From RUG14223 sp051881075 (GTDB lineage: Bacteria; Bacillota; Clostridia; Oscillospirales; Acutalibacteraceae): 64,000 nt of DNA. Below the pieces are notes generated by a model, which did no database searches, had not been told where the DNA came from, and was given only the letters and a program-made list of their open reading frames with translations. Made by a program: the position numbers and the translations under genes. Below, one piece after another: positions 44,104 to 52,998 of this stretch. Where the stretch lies: the NCBI GenBank assembly GCA_051881075.1, contig JBJEPE010000010.1, forward strand, positions 25,269-89,268, read 5' to 3'. Within the stretch, counting starts at the first letter, position 1; every line of letters begins with the position of its first letter.

Positions 44104-44895
44104 ATGGAACGAGAAGAGATTTTGAAAAGCATATACGGCAATTACGATGAAGAAACACGTCTTACAAGAAGTCGTCACGGTCAGCTTGAGTATATGACCA
44201 CAATGCACTATATTCATCAACTGGTACCAAGCGGATCAAAGGTGCTTGAAGTCGGTGCGGGAACAGGCAGATATTCTGTTTCTCTTGCTAAAGAGGGATA
44301 TGATGTAACTGCTTTGGAGCTTGTTGAGCATAACCTAAAAATTCTGAGGTGTAATGCGGCCGGAGTACAGGGTATTGTTTCTTATCAGGGTGATGCAACG
44401 GATCTCAGTGCATTTACAGACAATAGCTTTGATGCCGTGCTTTTACTCGGACCGATGTATCATCTCTATGAAAAAGCAGATCAACATAAGGCACTTGACG
44501 AAGCAATCCGTGTTACAAAACCGGACGGTATCATAATGACAGCATTTATTTCAATATATGAGATTATGTATGTTAATTACCTTTCGGGAAATTTTCGGGA
44601 AGGCATGGAAGAAAACTATGATGCAAATTATCAGGTTAAGCATTTTAAGGAACAAGGCTTTACAGGCTTTGATATAAATGAATTTGAAGAACTGTTTAGG
44701 GCAAAACCTATACAGAAAATTGCGCTTGCGGGAACAGACAGTATACTTGAACTTGCAGAAAGAACATCCAACTTTCAAATGTCAGATGAAGATTTCCAAA
44801 TGTTTGCTGAATACCATTTACGCACCTGTGAAAAGAGGGAGCTTTTAGGTAGCCAGACACACTTGCTATATATTTGCAGAAAAAACAAAAAATAA
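44104..44895 (+). CDS. SAM-dependent methyltransferase, class I
   Basis: 263 residues of the Methyltransf_11/25 type. SAM motifs: VLEVGAGTGRYSVSLAKEGYDVTALELVEHNLKIL (motif I and the acidic residue that holds the ribose), YQGDATDLSAFTDNSFDAVLLLGPMYHLYEKADQHKALDEAIRVTKPDGIIMTAFIS (motifs II-III). The C-terminal third has an insert and ends SQTHLLYICRKNKK. The N-terminus DEETRLTRSRHGQLEYMTTMHYI is typical of small-molecule methyltransferases in Clostridia. Substrate unknown. GGAG lies 8 bases before the ATG; a terminator follows, so it ends the hom-lysC transcript or is monocistronic. Confidence 0.85.
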   Translation: MEREEILKSIYGNYDEETRLTRSRHGQLEYMTTMHYIHQLVPSGSKVLEVGAGTGRYSVSLAKEGYDVTALELVEHNLKILRCNAAGVQGIVSYQGDATDLSAFTDNSFDAVLLLGPMYHLYEKADQHKALDEAIRVTKPDGIIMTAFISIYEIMYVNYLSGNFREGMEENYDANYQVKHFKEQGFTGFDINEFEELFRAKPIQKIALAGTDSILELAERTSNFQMSDEDFQMFAEYHLRTCEKRELLGSQTHLLYICRKNKK

Positions 44896-44918
44896 AAATT
44901 TTATTTTATCTAAAAAAG

Positions 44919-44956
44919 ACAACCTACTGAGGTGAATTATTCCTTCAGTAGGTTGT
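44919..44956. terminator. Intrinsic terminator
   Basis: ACAACCTACTGA (44919-44930) pairs with TCAGTAGGTTGT (44945-44956), followed by TTACTTTTTTT; A-rich on the other side. It separates the methyltransferase gene from the convergent tldE gene. Confidence 0.85.
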
Positions 44957-45020
44957 TTACTTTTTTTAGTAATCCGAAAAAAATTATTTAGAATTGTCTT
45001 TTACTTTATATAGCTGAAAA

Positions 45021-46319
45021 TTACTTACCGGAAATTGTAATACCGGAGAAAGCAACATATGGCATGGTAGTGTATCCAAACTCAACAGATTCCTCAGAAA
45101 TAGCATATACGTTTTTCAGCATATCGGCTAAGTTGCCGTTTACCATAGTTTCACTTATTGCGCAGGTAATTTTACCGTTTTCAATAAGAAAGCTGTTTTT
45201 GGCAACCCCTGAAAAATCTCCGTTACCGGCAGGCGAACCGCCGGAAAATCTGCCTACGATAATTCCCTTATCTATTGATTTGATTATATCGTCAAGCTTT
45301 TTATCACCGTTTTGCACAATAATGTTTGACGATGTATTTGCAGAGCGATTTAATCCGAGCTTGTTTGCGCCGTAATTAGAAATTTTAAAGCTTTTAAGTA
45401 TGCCGTCCTTAATTATATCATAGTCAGTACTGGTGTAACCCTCATGGGTGTATCTTTCACCGCAAATAATGCTTTTATCAAAGGGCTTGGCAGATATGGT
45501 TATACGTTCATCTGCAACACGCTCGTTTAGCTTGTCTTTCCATATGGAAGTACCCTCAATAAGGCTTGACTCACCTGCAAAATTTGAGATAATATCTTCT
45601 ACAAATCCGTATAAACAACCTGGAGTTATTACTGCAACACCTTCAAATTTGCCGGGTACACTATTTGTGTCTATTTGCTTCTCAATATCAGTAAGATCCT
45701 TTTTTACGGTTGACATCTCATATATTGGCTTGCTTAAATCAGTAAAGCAGAAGCTTGTGTCAGCAAAGGAAGATGATTTTTCACCCTCATGGGCAGAGTA
45801 CATTAGCATGATGCTGTATTCACCACGGCGAATTTTATGTGAAACACCGTAGGAATTTTTGTATATTACATTCTCCTTAGTATGCGCTGCAATCATTTGC
45901 TCAACATTGATTTTTGGATGCTTTTCTTTAATAGTTGCTACTAATTCCTTAGTGCGTTCAAAGAACTTATCCATGTCAGGCTCATAAATACCGCATTCAA
46001 ATTCGTCATCTACTGGCGTATCACAGATTTGCCATGCGTCATCCGGATTACCTGATTTAGCCGCATCTATGCAGTCATTAGCGGCGTTTTGTATTGCTTC
46101 ATCGTCAAAGTGATTGATGTTTATGGCACCCTTGCACTTATTCATATATGCAACCATACTTAAAGACTTATCAAAAAGAGTTCTATATAAGCTAAATTCA
46201 TTACAGTCAACATTAAATTCTTTTGTTTCGCTTGTTTTTGCTGAGCATTGTGCCATGTCTGCACCCAACTCTTTTAGCTTACTTAAAACTTTGTCAGTAA
46301 CATTACTAAGCTGTTTCAT
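45021..46319 (-). CDS. pmbA: TldE/PmbA subunit of the TldD-TldE metalloprotease
   Basis: 432 residues. TldE lacks its own zinc motif and forms a heterodimer with TldD that degrades unfolded or modified peptides; in E. coli it also matures microcin B17. Recognisable stretches: NCKGAININHFDDEAI, AGESSLIEGTSIWKDKLNERVADERITISAKPF, THEGYTSTDYDIIKDGILKSF, and the C-terminal GDFSGVAKNSFLIENGKITCAISETMVNGNLADMLKNV. AAAGGATGAG lies just before the ATG. It begins 22 bases after the tldD stop, in the same operon. Confidence 0.9.
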   Translation of the reverse strand: MKQLSNVTDKVLSKLKELGADMAQCSAKTSETKEFNVDCNEFSLYRTLFDKSLSMVAYMNKCKGAININHFDDEAIQNAANDCIDAAKSGNPDDAWQICDTPVDDEFECGIYEPDMDKFFERTKELVATIKEKHPKINVEQMIAAHTKENVIYKNSYGVSHKIRRGEYSIMLMYSAHEGEKSSSFADTSFCFTDLSKPIYEMSTVKKDLTDIEKQIDTNSVPGKFEGVAVITPGCLYGFVEDIISNFAGESSLIEGTSIWKDKLNERVADERITISAKPFDKSIICGERYTHEGYTSTDYDIIKDGILKSFKISNYGANKLGLNRSANTSSNIIVQNGDKKLDDIIKSIDKGIIVGRFSGGSPAGNGDFSGVAKNSFLIENGKITCAISETMVNGNLADMLKNVYAISEESVEFGYTTMPYVAFSGITISGK

Positions 46320-46341
46320 ATTAACTCATCCTTTCTTAGCA

Positions 46342-47727
46342 TTATCTGCCGCCTATCATTATCTTTAGACGCATAGCAGGACCGCCTAAAGATACAGGCA
46401 TAAGTTGTTTTTTGCCGCAGAATCCTGAACTGCTCCAGCTTACGGTATCTGAAATCATGTCTACGGTTTGCAAGGTCTCAAATGCTATACCTGATATAGT
46501 AGTATCTAATATAGCACGGCCAAGCTTTCCGTTCTTTATCTCATATCCCATATTAACGCCGAACATAAATTCACCCGTCGTGTCAGCCTGTCCGTTACCT
46601 GTATTGGTGAGTAAATAACCGTCATCAACAGAAGCTATCATATCTTCAAGCTTTGATGTACCGGGATGTATAGCTGTGTTTCTCATGCGAATAAGGGGTT
46701 CATCTGAAAATTCGTATGCTCTTGCATTGCCCTGTGGCTTAACTCCGTAGTGCATTGCGGAAGATCTGTTATTCATATAACCTACAAGGATGCCGTTTTC
46801 TATTATCTTTGCATCCTCGCAAGGAGTACCCTCGTCATCAACATACATAGGTAATGGGCATCTTTGTCCAAATGCGGTATTTGCAAAGTCTGTAAGTGAT
46901 ACTAGGTCAGAGGCAACTCTTTTATTCATATTATGTGCTGCAACCGAGCCAGCCATAACCAAATCTGCTTCAACAGTGTGGCCTACTGCTTCATGTGCAA
47001 GCATACCGGATAATTCTCCTGTTAAAATACAGGTTTTAAGTCCGGCTGTGGGATATACGCCCTCGCGCTTATACATTAGCTTTTCATATAACTTATCTAT
47101 TTTACTATAAACTTCTGAGTAACCGGTAAAATTCTTATCAAATGTATCTCCGCCACCAACTACCTCAAAGAGCTCAAGCGGTGCGCCGTTTTTACCCTCA
47201 ACGGTCAAGAAAATGTAAACGTAGCTTCTTGGCATGATAGAATGTGTTGAGCAGCCGTCAGATGTGTACAGTATCTTTTCCATTGAATCTGCTGTAGCAA
47301 TGATTGTCCTACCGGCAAGGTTAGGATATTTAGTCTGTATATAGGAGTCTACTCCCTTTATATAGTCTATATATGCCTTCTGCTCGATGTCCGATATGTC
47401 GTTCTCAACAAAAAAACTGCCCTTTTCTATAGCCGGTAAAGCTCTTTTGTTAAGAGATGCGTGCTTGTCTAAAAATTCAGCGTTATCTGCGGCAGCATTT
47501 AATACTGCTTTTACAGCCTCGTCAGAAATTTCAGCCATAGAAGAAAAACCGTAAATTCCGTTTTTATATACACGTGCAGAAACGCCTGACCCTTCTTGTC
47601 GTGTATTAGTTACTAAATTACCTGATAGCAAGACGGCTTTGCGTGATTTATTTATTTGTGCTCTTAACTCTGTGTGCATATTGGGAGCAAAGCTACTTGC
47701 ATAAGGTGCGATTATATCTTTTAACAC
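46342..47727 (-). CDS. tldD: TldD metalloprotease subunit
   Basis: Zinc-bearing subunit of TldD-TldE. The metal motif HExxxH is intact in LSGMLAHEAVGHTVEADLV (about residue 245), with the third ligand region downstream in YVDDEGTPCEDAKIIENGILVGYMNNRSSA and the family C-terminus GNGQADTTGEFMFGVNMGYEIKNGKLGRAILDTTISG. About 461 residues, normal. I favour the GTG at 47727: AAAGGATGAG precedes it in the same way as before the tldE start, whereas the ATG at 47739 overlaps that ribosome site. A near-consensus promoter lies at 47790-47818. Confidence 0.9.
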   Translation of the reverse strand: MLKDIIAPYASSFAPNMHTELRAQINKSRKAVLLSGNLVTNTRQEGSGVSARVYKNGIYGFSSMAEISDEAVKAVLNAAADNAEFLDKHASLNKRALPAIEKGSFFVENDISDIEQKAYIDYIKGVDSYIQTKYPNLAGRTIIATADSMEKILYTSDGCSTHSIMPRSYVYIFLTVEGKNGAPLELFEVVGGGDTFDKNFTGYSEVYSKIDKLYEKLMYKREGVYPTAGLKTCILTGELSGMLAHEAVGHTVEADLVMAGSVAAHNMNKRVASDLVSLTDFANTAFGQRCPLPMYVDDEGTPCEDAKIIENGILVGYMNNRSSAMHYGVKPQGNARAYEFSDEPLIRMRNTAIHPGTSKLEDMIASVDDGYLLTNTGNGQADTTGEFMFGVNMGYEIKNGKLGRAILDTTISGIAFETLQTVDMISDTVSWSSSGFCGKKQLMPVSLGGPAMRLKIMIGGR

Positions 47728-47789
47728 AATTATGCTCATCCTTTCGAAATAGTTGTTTTTTACTTGCTTTTACAACAATATATATATTT

Positions 47790-47818
47790 ATTATACCATA
47801 CTTATAATGCTTTTACAA
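47790..47818 (-). promoter_or_regulatory. Promoter of tldD-tldE
   Basis: Minus strand TTGTAA (47818-47813), 17-base spacer ending TGG, TATAAT (47795-47790): a near-consensus promoter with extended -10, about 60 bases upstream of tldD. Confidence 0.75.
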
Positions 47819-48155
47819 GTAATAAATTGCTAATCTATAAATAGGTTATATTTTTCGCAGAGAAATTCACAATGATACTTTGTTGTTCGAAACAAAATTA
47901 AATAAATTGTAAAATTTTGTTTTTGTCGTTTGGCTGATGTTTATATATTGTTAAGTCTATATAAGGTACGATTTTAGACTTTTTAAATAAACTTATTAAT
48001 TTAATGTTAAATATATAATTACATATTTTATAATTGTAATATTTATTATAAATTTCTAGTATTATAAAATTTTTAAGTAAACTATATAAAATTATAAGTA
48101 AAATATTAGTTATTAATATTTCATAAATAATATATTATTATTAGCATATAAAAAT
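47819..48155. other. Very AT-rich intergenic stretch without a gene
   Basis: About 340 bases between the tldD promoter and the asnB terminator, with almost no G or C in its second half (poly-A/T words, TAATATTT repeats). A weak hairpin AAGTCTA/TAGACTT with a T5 run sits at 47953-47985. No open frame with a ribosome site, no tRNA and no recognised RNA motif. Its base composition is far from that of neighbouring genes. Confidence 0.6.
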
Positions 48156-48190
48156 GAGCTATCCATTGCTTTAAAAGCAATGGATAGCTC
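48156..48190 (-). terminator. Intrinsic terminator of asnB
   Basis: GAGCTATCCATTGC (48156-48169) pairs perfectly with GCAATGGATAGCTC (48177-48190), loop of 7. Read on the minus strand it is followed by ATTTTTATA and lies 50 bases after the asnB stop; A7 on the other side would also give a minus-side uridine-rich base. Confidence 0.85.
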
Positions 48191-48240
48191 AAAAAAATGC
48201 AATTTTGTGTATTAGAACTGAAAAATAAGCAATTTGTGTT

Positions 48241-50079
48241 TCATAAATCAAGCTTTACGTTGTATTTTTTTAACCAATAGTCTACTTGGATAATATAAGC
48301 GAGTATTTGAGGGGCTTTCATTAATTGGCCGTACCACGGCGAGCTTATTTTATCTGGGTTCTCAATTATTGCCTCTACACCGGTACGGTCAATAAATTCA
48401 TTGATTGGTGAGGATTTATCATTGAGTATTTTACTTGTGCGCTCCGCAACAATATTAAAATACTCAGGATTTTGTGTCTTGGGATACGGACTCTTTTTAC
48501 GCCAAGCAATATCGAACGGCAAAATATCACTCATTGCTGTGCGAATAATGCCCTTTTCTCTTCCGTTAAGTGATTTAATCTCCCACGGCAAGTTATAGGC
48601 GAACTCAACTATTCTATAATCGCAGAATGGAACTCGTATTTCAAGGCCACTGTACATAGACATTCTGTCTTTACGATCAAGCAAGGTTTGCATAAACCAG
48701 TAAAAATTCAATGCAAACATTTCTCTCATACGGTTGTTATATGGACTATCACCGTCTAATGTATCTACGTTTTTGACTGTATCAAGGTATCTTTGATGTG
48801 CATACTCACTGCCCCTTGGCAAAAAGCCTTTTTTTAGTACACTTTTTCTGATTTCTACACTTCTTGACCATGGGAAACACTCTTCAAAAAGAATATCCTT
48901 ATTATGATACCACGGATATCCACCAAATAACTCATCGGCGCATTCACCTGAAAGCGCAACTGTATAGTCGTTCTTAACGTGCGAGCAGAACAGTAGCATT
49001 GAGGAGTCAATATCGGCCATAGAGGGGATATCTCTTGCATTAACAGCATCATACAGTGCATTTGCTAATGTTAGGTTATCTAATATTACCTCTCTATGAA
49101 AAGATCCAATGTTTTTAGACATGATTTGTATATATTCTTTGTCATCGTTTGGCTGAAAAATACTTTTTTGAAAGAATTTCTGATTATCGGTGTAGTCTAC
49201 TGAATAAGTAGGGAGCATACCTTTTTTATTCTTTTTGTAGTAATTTGCAGCAACAGCGCAAATAACACTGGAATCCAATCCTCCGGAAAGAAAACAGCAC
49301 AGCGGAACATCAGAAATTAATTGTCGTTCTATTGAATCGGTAAGTAAAAATCTCAAATAATCTATACTGTCGCTGACATCCATACTATGTTTAGCGGCTT
49401 TTAACGAGAAATATGTTTTCTTGTAGCATTTTTTCTTCTTGATTTTCATACATTCGCCGGGCAGTAGATCAAAAACATTCTTAAATGGAGTATGACCGGG
49501 AGTTCTTGCGGGACCGATAAAGAAAACCTCATACATTCCTTGCTCATCTACTATTGGTTCTACTATAGGATTAGCAAGCAATGTTTTTATCTCTGATCCA
49601 AAAATAATGCCACCATTATACTCATAATAAAATAATGGTTTTACCCCTATACGATCTCTTGCTAAAAATAGCTCTTCATTTTCCTCATTATATACTGCGA
49701 AAGCAAAAATTCCGTTTAAATGTTCAACACAATTTTCTCCCCAATGAGCATATGCTGTTAAAAGTACTTCTGTATCAGAACGTTCCTCAAATTTATAGCC
49801 TTTGCTTTTCAACTCTTTTCTTAGGTCTTCAGTGTTATACAGTTCACCGTTATATACAATTACATAATGTTTTTTGTTAATCATTCTTATCATTGGTTGT
49901 TTTCCATGTTCAGGGTCAATTACTGATAATCTTCTTTGTAATAATATAATATTATTATTGATATAACTTCCGCTTTCATCAGGCCCTCTATCTTTTAATG
50001 TTAATGACATTTTATTAATTACTCCGTCATTAACGCTTATATTTCCGTCATAATTCCACCATCCGGCAATTCCACACAA
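48241..50079 (-). CDS. asnB: Asparagine synthase (glutamine-hydrolysing), TTG start
   Basis: Makes asparagine from aspartate, ATP and glutamine. 612 residues. The N-terminal class II glutaminase domain begins MCGIAGWWNYDG, so Cys2 is the nucleophile after Met removal; RLSVIDPEHGKQPM, YNGELYN and RSDTEVLL line the glutamine site. The synthetase domain has the pyrophosphate loop PLCCFLSGGLDSSVICAVAA, then ALSGECADELFGGYPWYH and DRKDRMSMYSGLEIRVPFCD. The start codon is TTG at 50079, with GGGAGG 8 bases upstream; no ATG could give the required Met-Cys. It stands alone with its own terminator. The same window holds the tRNA-dependent route to asparagine. Confidence 0.95.
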   Translation of the reverse strand: MCGIAGWWNYDGNISVNDGVINKMSLTLKDRGPDESGSYINNNIILLQRRLSVIDPEHGKQPMIRMINKKHYVIVYNGELYNTEDLRKELKSKGYKFEERSDTEVLLTAYAHWGENCVEHLNGIFAFAVYNEENEELFLARDRIGVKPLFYYEYNGGIIFGSEIKTLLANPIVEPIVDEQGMYEVFFIGPARTPGHTPFKNVFDLLPGECMKIKKKKCYKKTYFSLKAAKHSMDVSDSIDYLRFLLTDSIERQLISDVPLCCFLSGGLDSSVICAVAANYYKKNKKGMLPTYSVDYTDNQKFFQKSIFQPNDDKEYIQIMSKNIGSFHREVILDNLTLANALYDAVNARDIPSMADIDSSMLLFCSHVKNDYTVALSGECADELFGGYPWYHNKDILFEECFPWSRSVEIRKSVLKKGFLPRGSEYAHQRYLDTVKNVDTLDGDSPYNNRMREMFALNFYWFMQTLLDRKDRMSMYSGLEIRVPFCDYRIVEFAYNLPWEIKSLNGREKGIIRTAMSDILPFDIAWRKKSPYPKTQNPEYFNIVAERTSKILNDKSSPINEFIDRTGVEAIIENPDKISSPWYGQLMKAPQILAYIIQVDYWLKKYNVKLDL

Positions 50080-50199
50080 TTATAAAACCTCCCATTAAAC
50101 AATGCTATATTATCTTAGAGATAAAATTATATATTTATAAATATAGTAAAATTTTATAAAGACTAAAAATACATTGTTTACATAGTTTTCTACTATATA

Positions 50200-51357
50200 T
50201 TATGTTTTTGAACTTTTAATTGATACTAAAAATAAAATACAGCATAAAATTAAAACAAAACTTGAAAAAATTGAATTGGTTTGAGTTAGTTCAACATTAT
50301 TATTATGTATTTGGGTGGAAGTCTGTATCACAGGATTATATAGCGTCAAAAAAGCACTTGTTATGAATGCCGAGATCGTTCCATGCAAAAATCTGAAAAG
50401 CCAAAACTTTTTTTTTGATATTTTAATGTTTTGAAGGGCAGTGAATAGTTGAAAATGAACGCAAATTCCTCCCCAACATATTGCAAATGAAATTAATTCC
50501 GGATTTATACCGTTTGATGCCCCTGTTTTGCATCCTCCCATTACTTCCAAAAGCAACGGAAGTGCTGAAATCGCAACGTTTTTCTTCAATCCGAACATCT
50601 GTAGAATATTTGATACCATATTTTCTATTCCGCTTACATTAAGTATTTCTATAAAAGCTGCAAATAAAACTACAAAGGCACACATATTGATTATTCCGGA
50701 ACAGCTTTCTGCACATGATGCTACTATAGCTTGAGTTAAATCCGGCTTCTTTTTAGAATTGTCTATATTTTTATAAATCTGTTGTTTTTTAATGAGCGGA
50801 TGTTTAAAATTATACACTTTTTCTTTAAGGTTTATTATAATTCCTATTAATATGCTTGATATTATTTGAGAAATAAGAAGGATTATACCAACTTTTGAAT
50901 TATGTAAAAATTGCTCGCCTACTACGCTTATAATAAAAGATGGTCCTGCTCCGACGCAAAAATACATCATTTTTTCTGCTTCTTTATCGCTTATCATATT
51001 GTCGTCATATAGTGACTTTACCCCTCTTGCTCCTACGGGATATCCTCCTATCATGCTTAATATTATTGTAGTACTGCAACATCCTGGTAATCCGAATAGT
51101 TTTTCGGTTATAAATGATAGCTTGTTACCTATGTAAGATGCTGCACCTGACTTAACAGCGAATGATGCAATGAACATAAACGGGAACAGTGACGGTATTA
51201 GTGTATCTCCACAGTAGATAAGTCCGTTAAGTGCTCCGCCTGATATTTTCACAGGTTGCGATAATATAAAGAAGCATATAAATATAATCAGTAAAATAGT
51301 TGAGTAAACCTTCAAACTGGCTATTTTATTTTTTACAAAGAACTTGAATTTAGGCAT
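50200..51357 (-). CDS. YlbJ-like sporulation integral membrane protein (nucleoside-recognition/Gate family)
   Basis: 385 residues, about eight membrane helices. The pattern SGGALNGLIYCGDTLIPSLFPFMFIASFAVKSG, LFGLPGCCSTTIILSMIGGYPVGARGVKSLYDDNMISDKEAEKMMYFCVGAGPSFIISVVG and LLEVMGGCKTGASNG is that of YlbJ, a SigE-dependent protein needed for full heat resistance of spores; the Gate-domain Gly-rich segments are duplicated. Ribosome site weak (GGGAAAG). It is divergent from yqfC-yqfD, another SigE pair, which supports a sporulation role. A SigE-like promoter is plausible upstream but not convincing. Confidence 0.82.
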   Translation of the reverse strand: MPKFKFFVKNKIASLKVYSTILLIIFICFFILSQPVKISGGALNGLIYCGDTLIPSLFPFMFIASFAVKSGAASYIGNKLSFITEKLFGLPGCCSTTIILSMIGGYPVGARGVKSLYDDNMISDKEAEKMMYFCVGAGPSFIISVVGEQFLHNSKVGIILLISQIISSILIGIIINLKEKVYNFKHPLIKKQQIYKNIDNSKKKPDLTQAIVASCAESCSGIINMCAFVVLFAAFIEILNVSGIENMVSNILQMFGLKKNVAISALPLLLEVMGGCKTGASNGINPELISFAICWGGICVHFQLFTALQNIKISKKKFWLFRFLHGTISAFITSAFLTLYNPVIQTSTQIHNNNVELTQTNSIFSSFVLILCCILFLVSIKSSKT

Positions 51358-51514
51358 AAATAAACTTTCCCTTACTTTTTTAATAAAAAATATGATATAG
51401 TGAAGTGTTTTATGCTTTAAGTTTATTTACCTTATTTGTGATATATTTCAGTATTAATAAAAATGATTTGTTGGGCATATTCTTATATACGGTGTTTATG
51501 CGAGGTGATGCCAT

Positions 51515-51793
51515 ATGGACGAAAACAGAGAAAAAACCGGAAAAAGCAAATTCAGCCCCTTTAATATTGCGAAGAGCTTTTCACAAAAATCTGTGCATAT
51601 GGAGATAAGCGGAAACAGTGAGATCGTTCTTGAGGGGTGTAGGGGAGTTTTAGAATATAATGACAGCACCGTTAAGGTTAATACCGGTGCATTTGTGCTA
51701 TCTATAATGGGTAGAGGCATAGTTATAAAATGTTATAATGAAGCTTCAATGGTCATTCAAGGCTACATAACAACGGTTGAGTTTATTTCATGA
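51515..51793 (+). CDS. yqfC: Sporulation protein YqfC
   Basis: 92 residues of the YabP/YqfC family, made in the mother cell under SigE in B. subtilis. After a basic start (KSKFSPFNIAKSFSQKSVHMEISGNSEIVLEGCRGVLEYND) comes the conserved STVKVNTGAFVLSIMGRGIVIKCYNEASMVIQGYITTVEF; the VxxNTG-x-x-x-I-x-G-x-x-L/I-xI pattern is diagnostic. GAGGTG lies 7 bases before the ATG. yqfD begins 9 bases after its stop. Confidence 0.92.
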   Translation: MDENREKTGKSKFSPFNIAKSFSQKSVHMEISGNSEIVLEGCRGVLEYNDSTVKVNTGAFVLSIMGRGIVIKCYNEASMVIQGYITTVEFIS

Positions 51794-51802
51794 GGTGAAA
51801 AA

Positions 51803-52984
51803 ATGATAGTTCTTAATATTATTAGATGGATAAAAGGTTACGTGAATTTCAGCGGAAAAGGAAAATATCCGGAACGCTTTATTAACTCTGCGGCAAAAGA
51901 GAACTTGCAAATGTGGAACGTCAAGGGTGCCGAACGCTCCGTAACAGGTACAATGGCTGTTGAATCATATAAAAGGATAATTGATGTTTCACGAAGCTCC
52001 GGTGTAATTACTAGAATAGAGTCACGGCACGGGTTGCCATTTATTATTCACAGGAATAAAAACAGAGGAGGGTTACTTATAGGTGCGGTATGTTTTCTGA
52101 TAATTATTAAGATTCTTTCGCTGTTCGTTTGGAATGTAGAGGTAAGGGGAAATTCTGCCCTAAGTGAAAGCTTTGTAAAGCAAGTTTTGTCTGAAACCGG
52201 TATCAGCATAGGAACATTTAAGCCGTCTATTGACATTGACCGTGCAGAACGCAGTGCTATGATCAAGCTTTCAAACGTAAGCTGGCTGTCCCTTAATATA
52301 ATAGGTACTACCGTGTATGCGGATATTACTGAAAGTTCGATTATGCCTGATGTAATAGATAATGAAACGCCGTGTAATATAAAGGCGGCGTGTGATTCCA
52401 AGATAATCCGTATAGATATCGGCAGGGGAACGGCTGAGGTAGTCAACGGCGACTATGTTACGCAGGGACAGCTTTTGATAAGCGGAGTAGTCGAAGATAC
52501 ATTGGGAAATTCTACACTACAGCACGCAAAGGCAACAATTTACGCAGAAACCAAGCAAAAAATAAAAGTTGATGTTCCTGTAAATTTTACGCAGGTTCTG
52601 CCTGATAATGAAGTTAAAATCCGTAAAAAGTTAGACTTTATGGGACTTAAATTGCCCATAAATTTTACTGCGGTAAATAGTGAAGACGGATTTATGCAGA
52701 CAAAAAAAGAACAGCTTACCGTCTTTGGCGGTAAGCTGCCCATATGGTTAGATACAGAAAGATGGTACTATTGCAGCAAAAATAGCAGAACAATAGATGA
52801 CTATACTATAGAAAGTATAGCAAATAAGAAAATATTATTTACAGAACTGTTTGCTCTGAATGATAAGAAAATATTATCAAAGAACATCACCGTAGAAAAG
52901 TCCGATGATGTATATACATATAATGCTGACTATATATGTGAAGAGGACATTGCAGTAGAGGAGCCTATAGGCATAAGCGGATGA
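51803..52984 (+). CDS. yqfD: Sporulation protein YqfD
   Basis: 393 residues, the usual partner of YqfC, needed for late spore formation. An N-terminal cytoplasmic domain (1-88) is followed by one membrane helix (about 91-110, LLIGAVCFLIIIKILSLFVW) and the extracytoplasmic part VEVRGNSALSESFVKQVLSETGISIGTFKPSIDIDRAERSAMIKLSNVSWLSLNIIGTTVYADITE, a POTRA-like segment, then a beta-rich domain with VVNGDYVTQGQLLISGVVED. In most Firmicutes phoH, a yqfF-type phosphodiesterase and ybeY follow; here the next gene is on the opposite strand, so the pair is cut off from that cluster. Confidence 0.93.
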   Translation: MIVLNIIRWIKGYVNFSGKGKYPERFINSAAKENLQMWNVKGAERSVTGTMAVESYKRIIDVSRSSGVITRIESRHGLPFIIHRNKNRGGLLIGAVCFLIIIKILSLFVWNVEVRGNSALSESFVKQVLSETGISIGTFKPSIDIDRAERSAMIKLSNVSWLSLNIIGTTVYADITESSIMPDVIDNETPCNIKAACDSKIIRIDIGRGTAEVVNGDYVTQGQLLISGVVEDTLGNSTLQHAKATIYAETKQKIKVDVPVNFTQVLPDNEVKIRKKLDFMGLKLPINFTAVNSEDGFMQTKKEQLTVFGGKLPIWLDTERWYYCSKNSRTIDDYTIESIANKKILFTELFALNDKKILSKNITVEKSDDVYTYNADYICEEDIAVEEPIGISG

Positions 52985-52998
52985 CGCTATGTATCAGC

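Noticed and set aside
47953..47985. Terminator AAGTCTA/TAGACTT in the AT-rich gap
   Set aside because: Only seven pairs and a 15-base loop, and no transcript is expected to end there.
51358..51514. SigE promoters for ylbJ and yqfC
   Set aside because: Partial matches exist (GCATAAA with CATATTTT on the minus strand; GCATATT on the plus strand), but the -10 or spacing is poor, so I do not call them.
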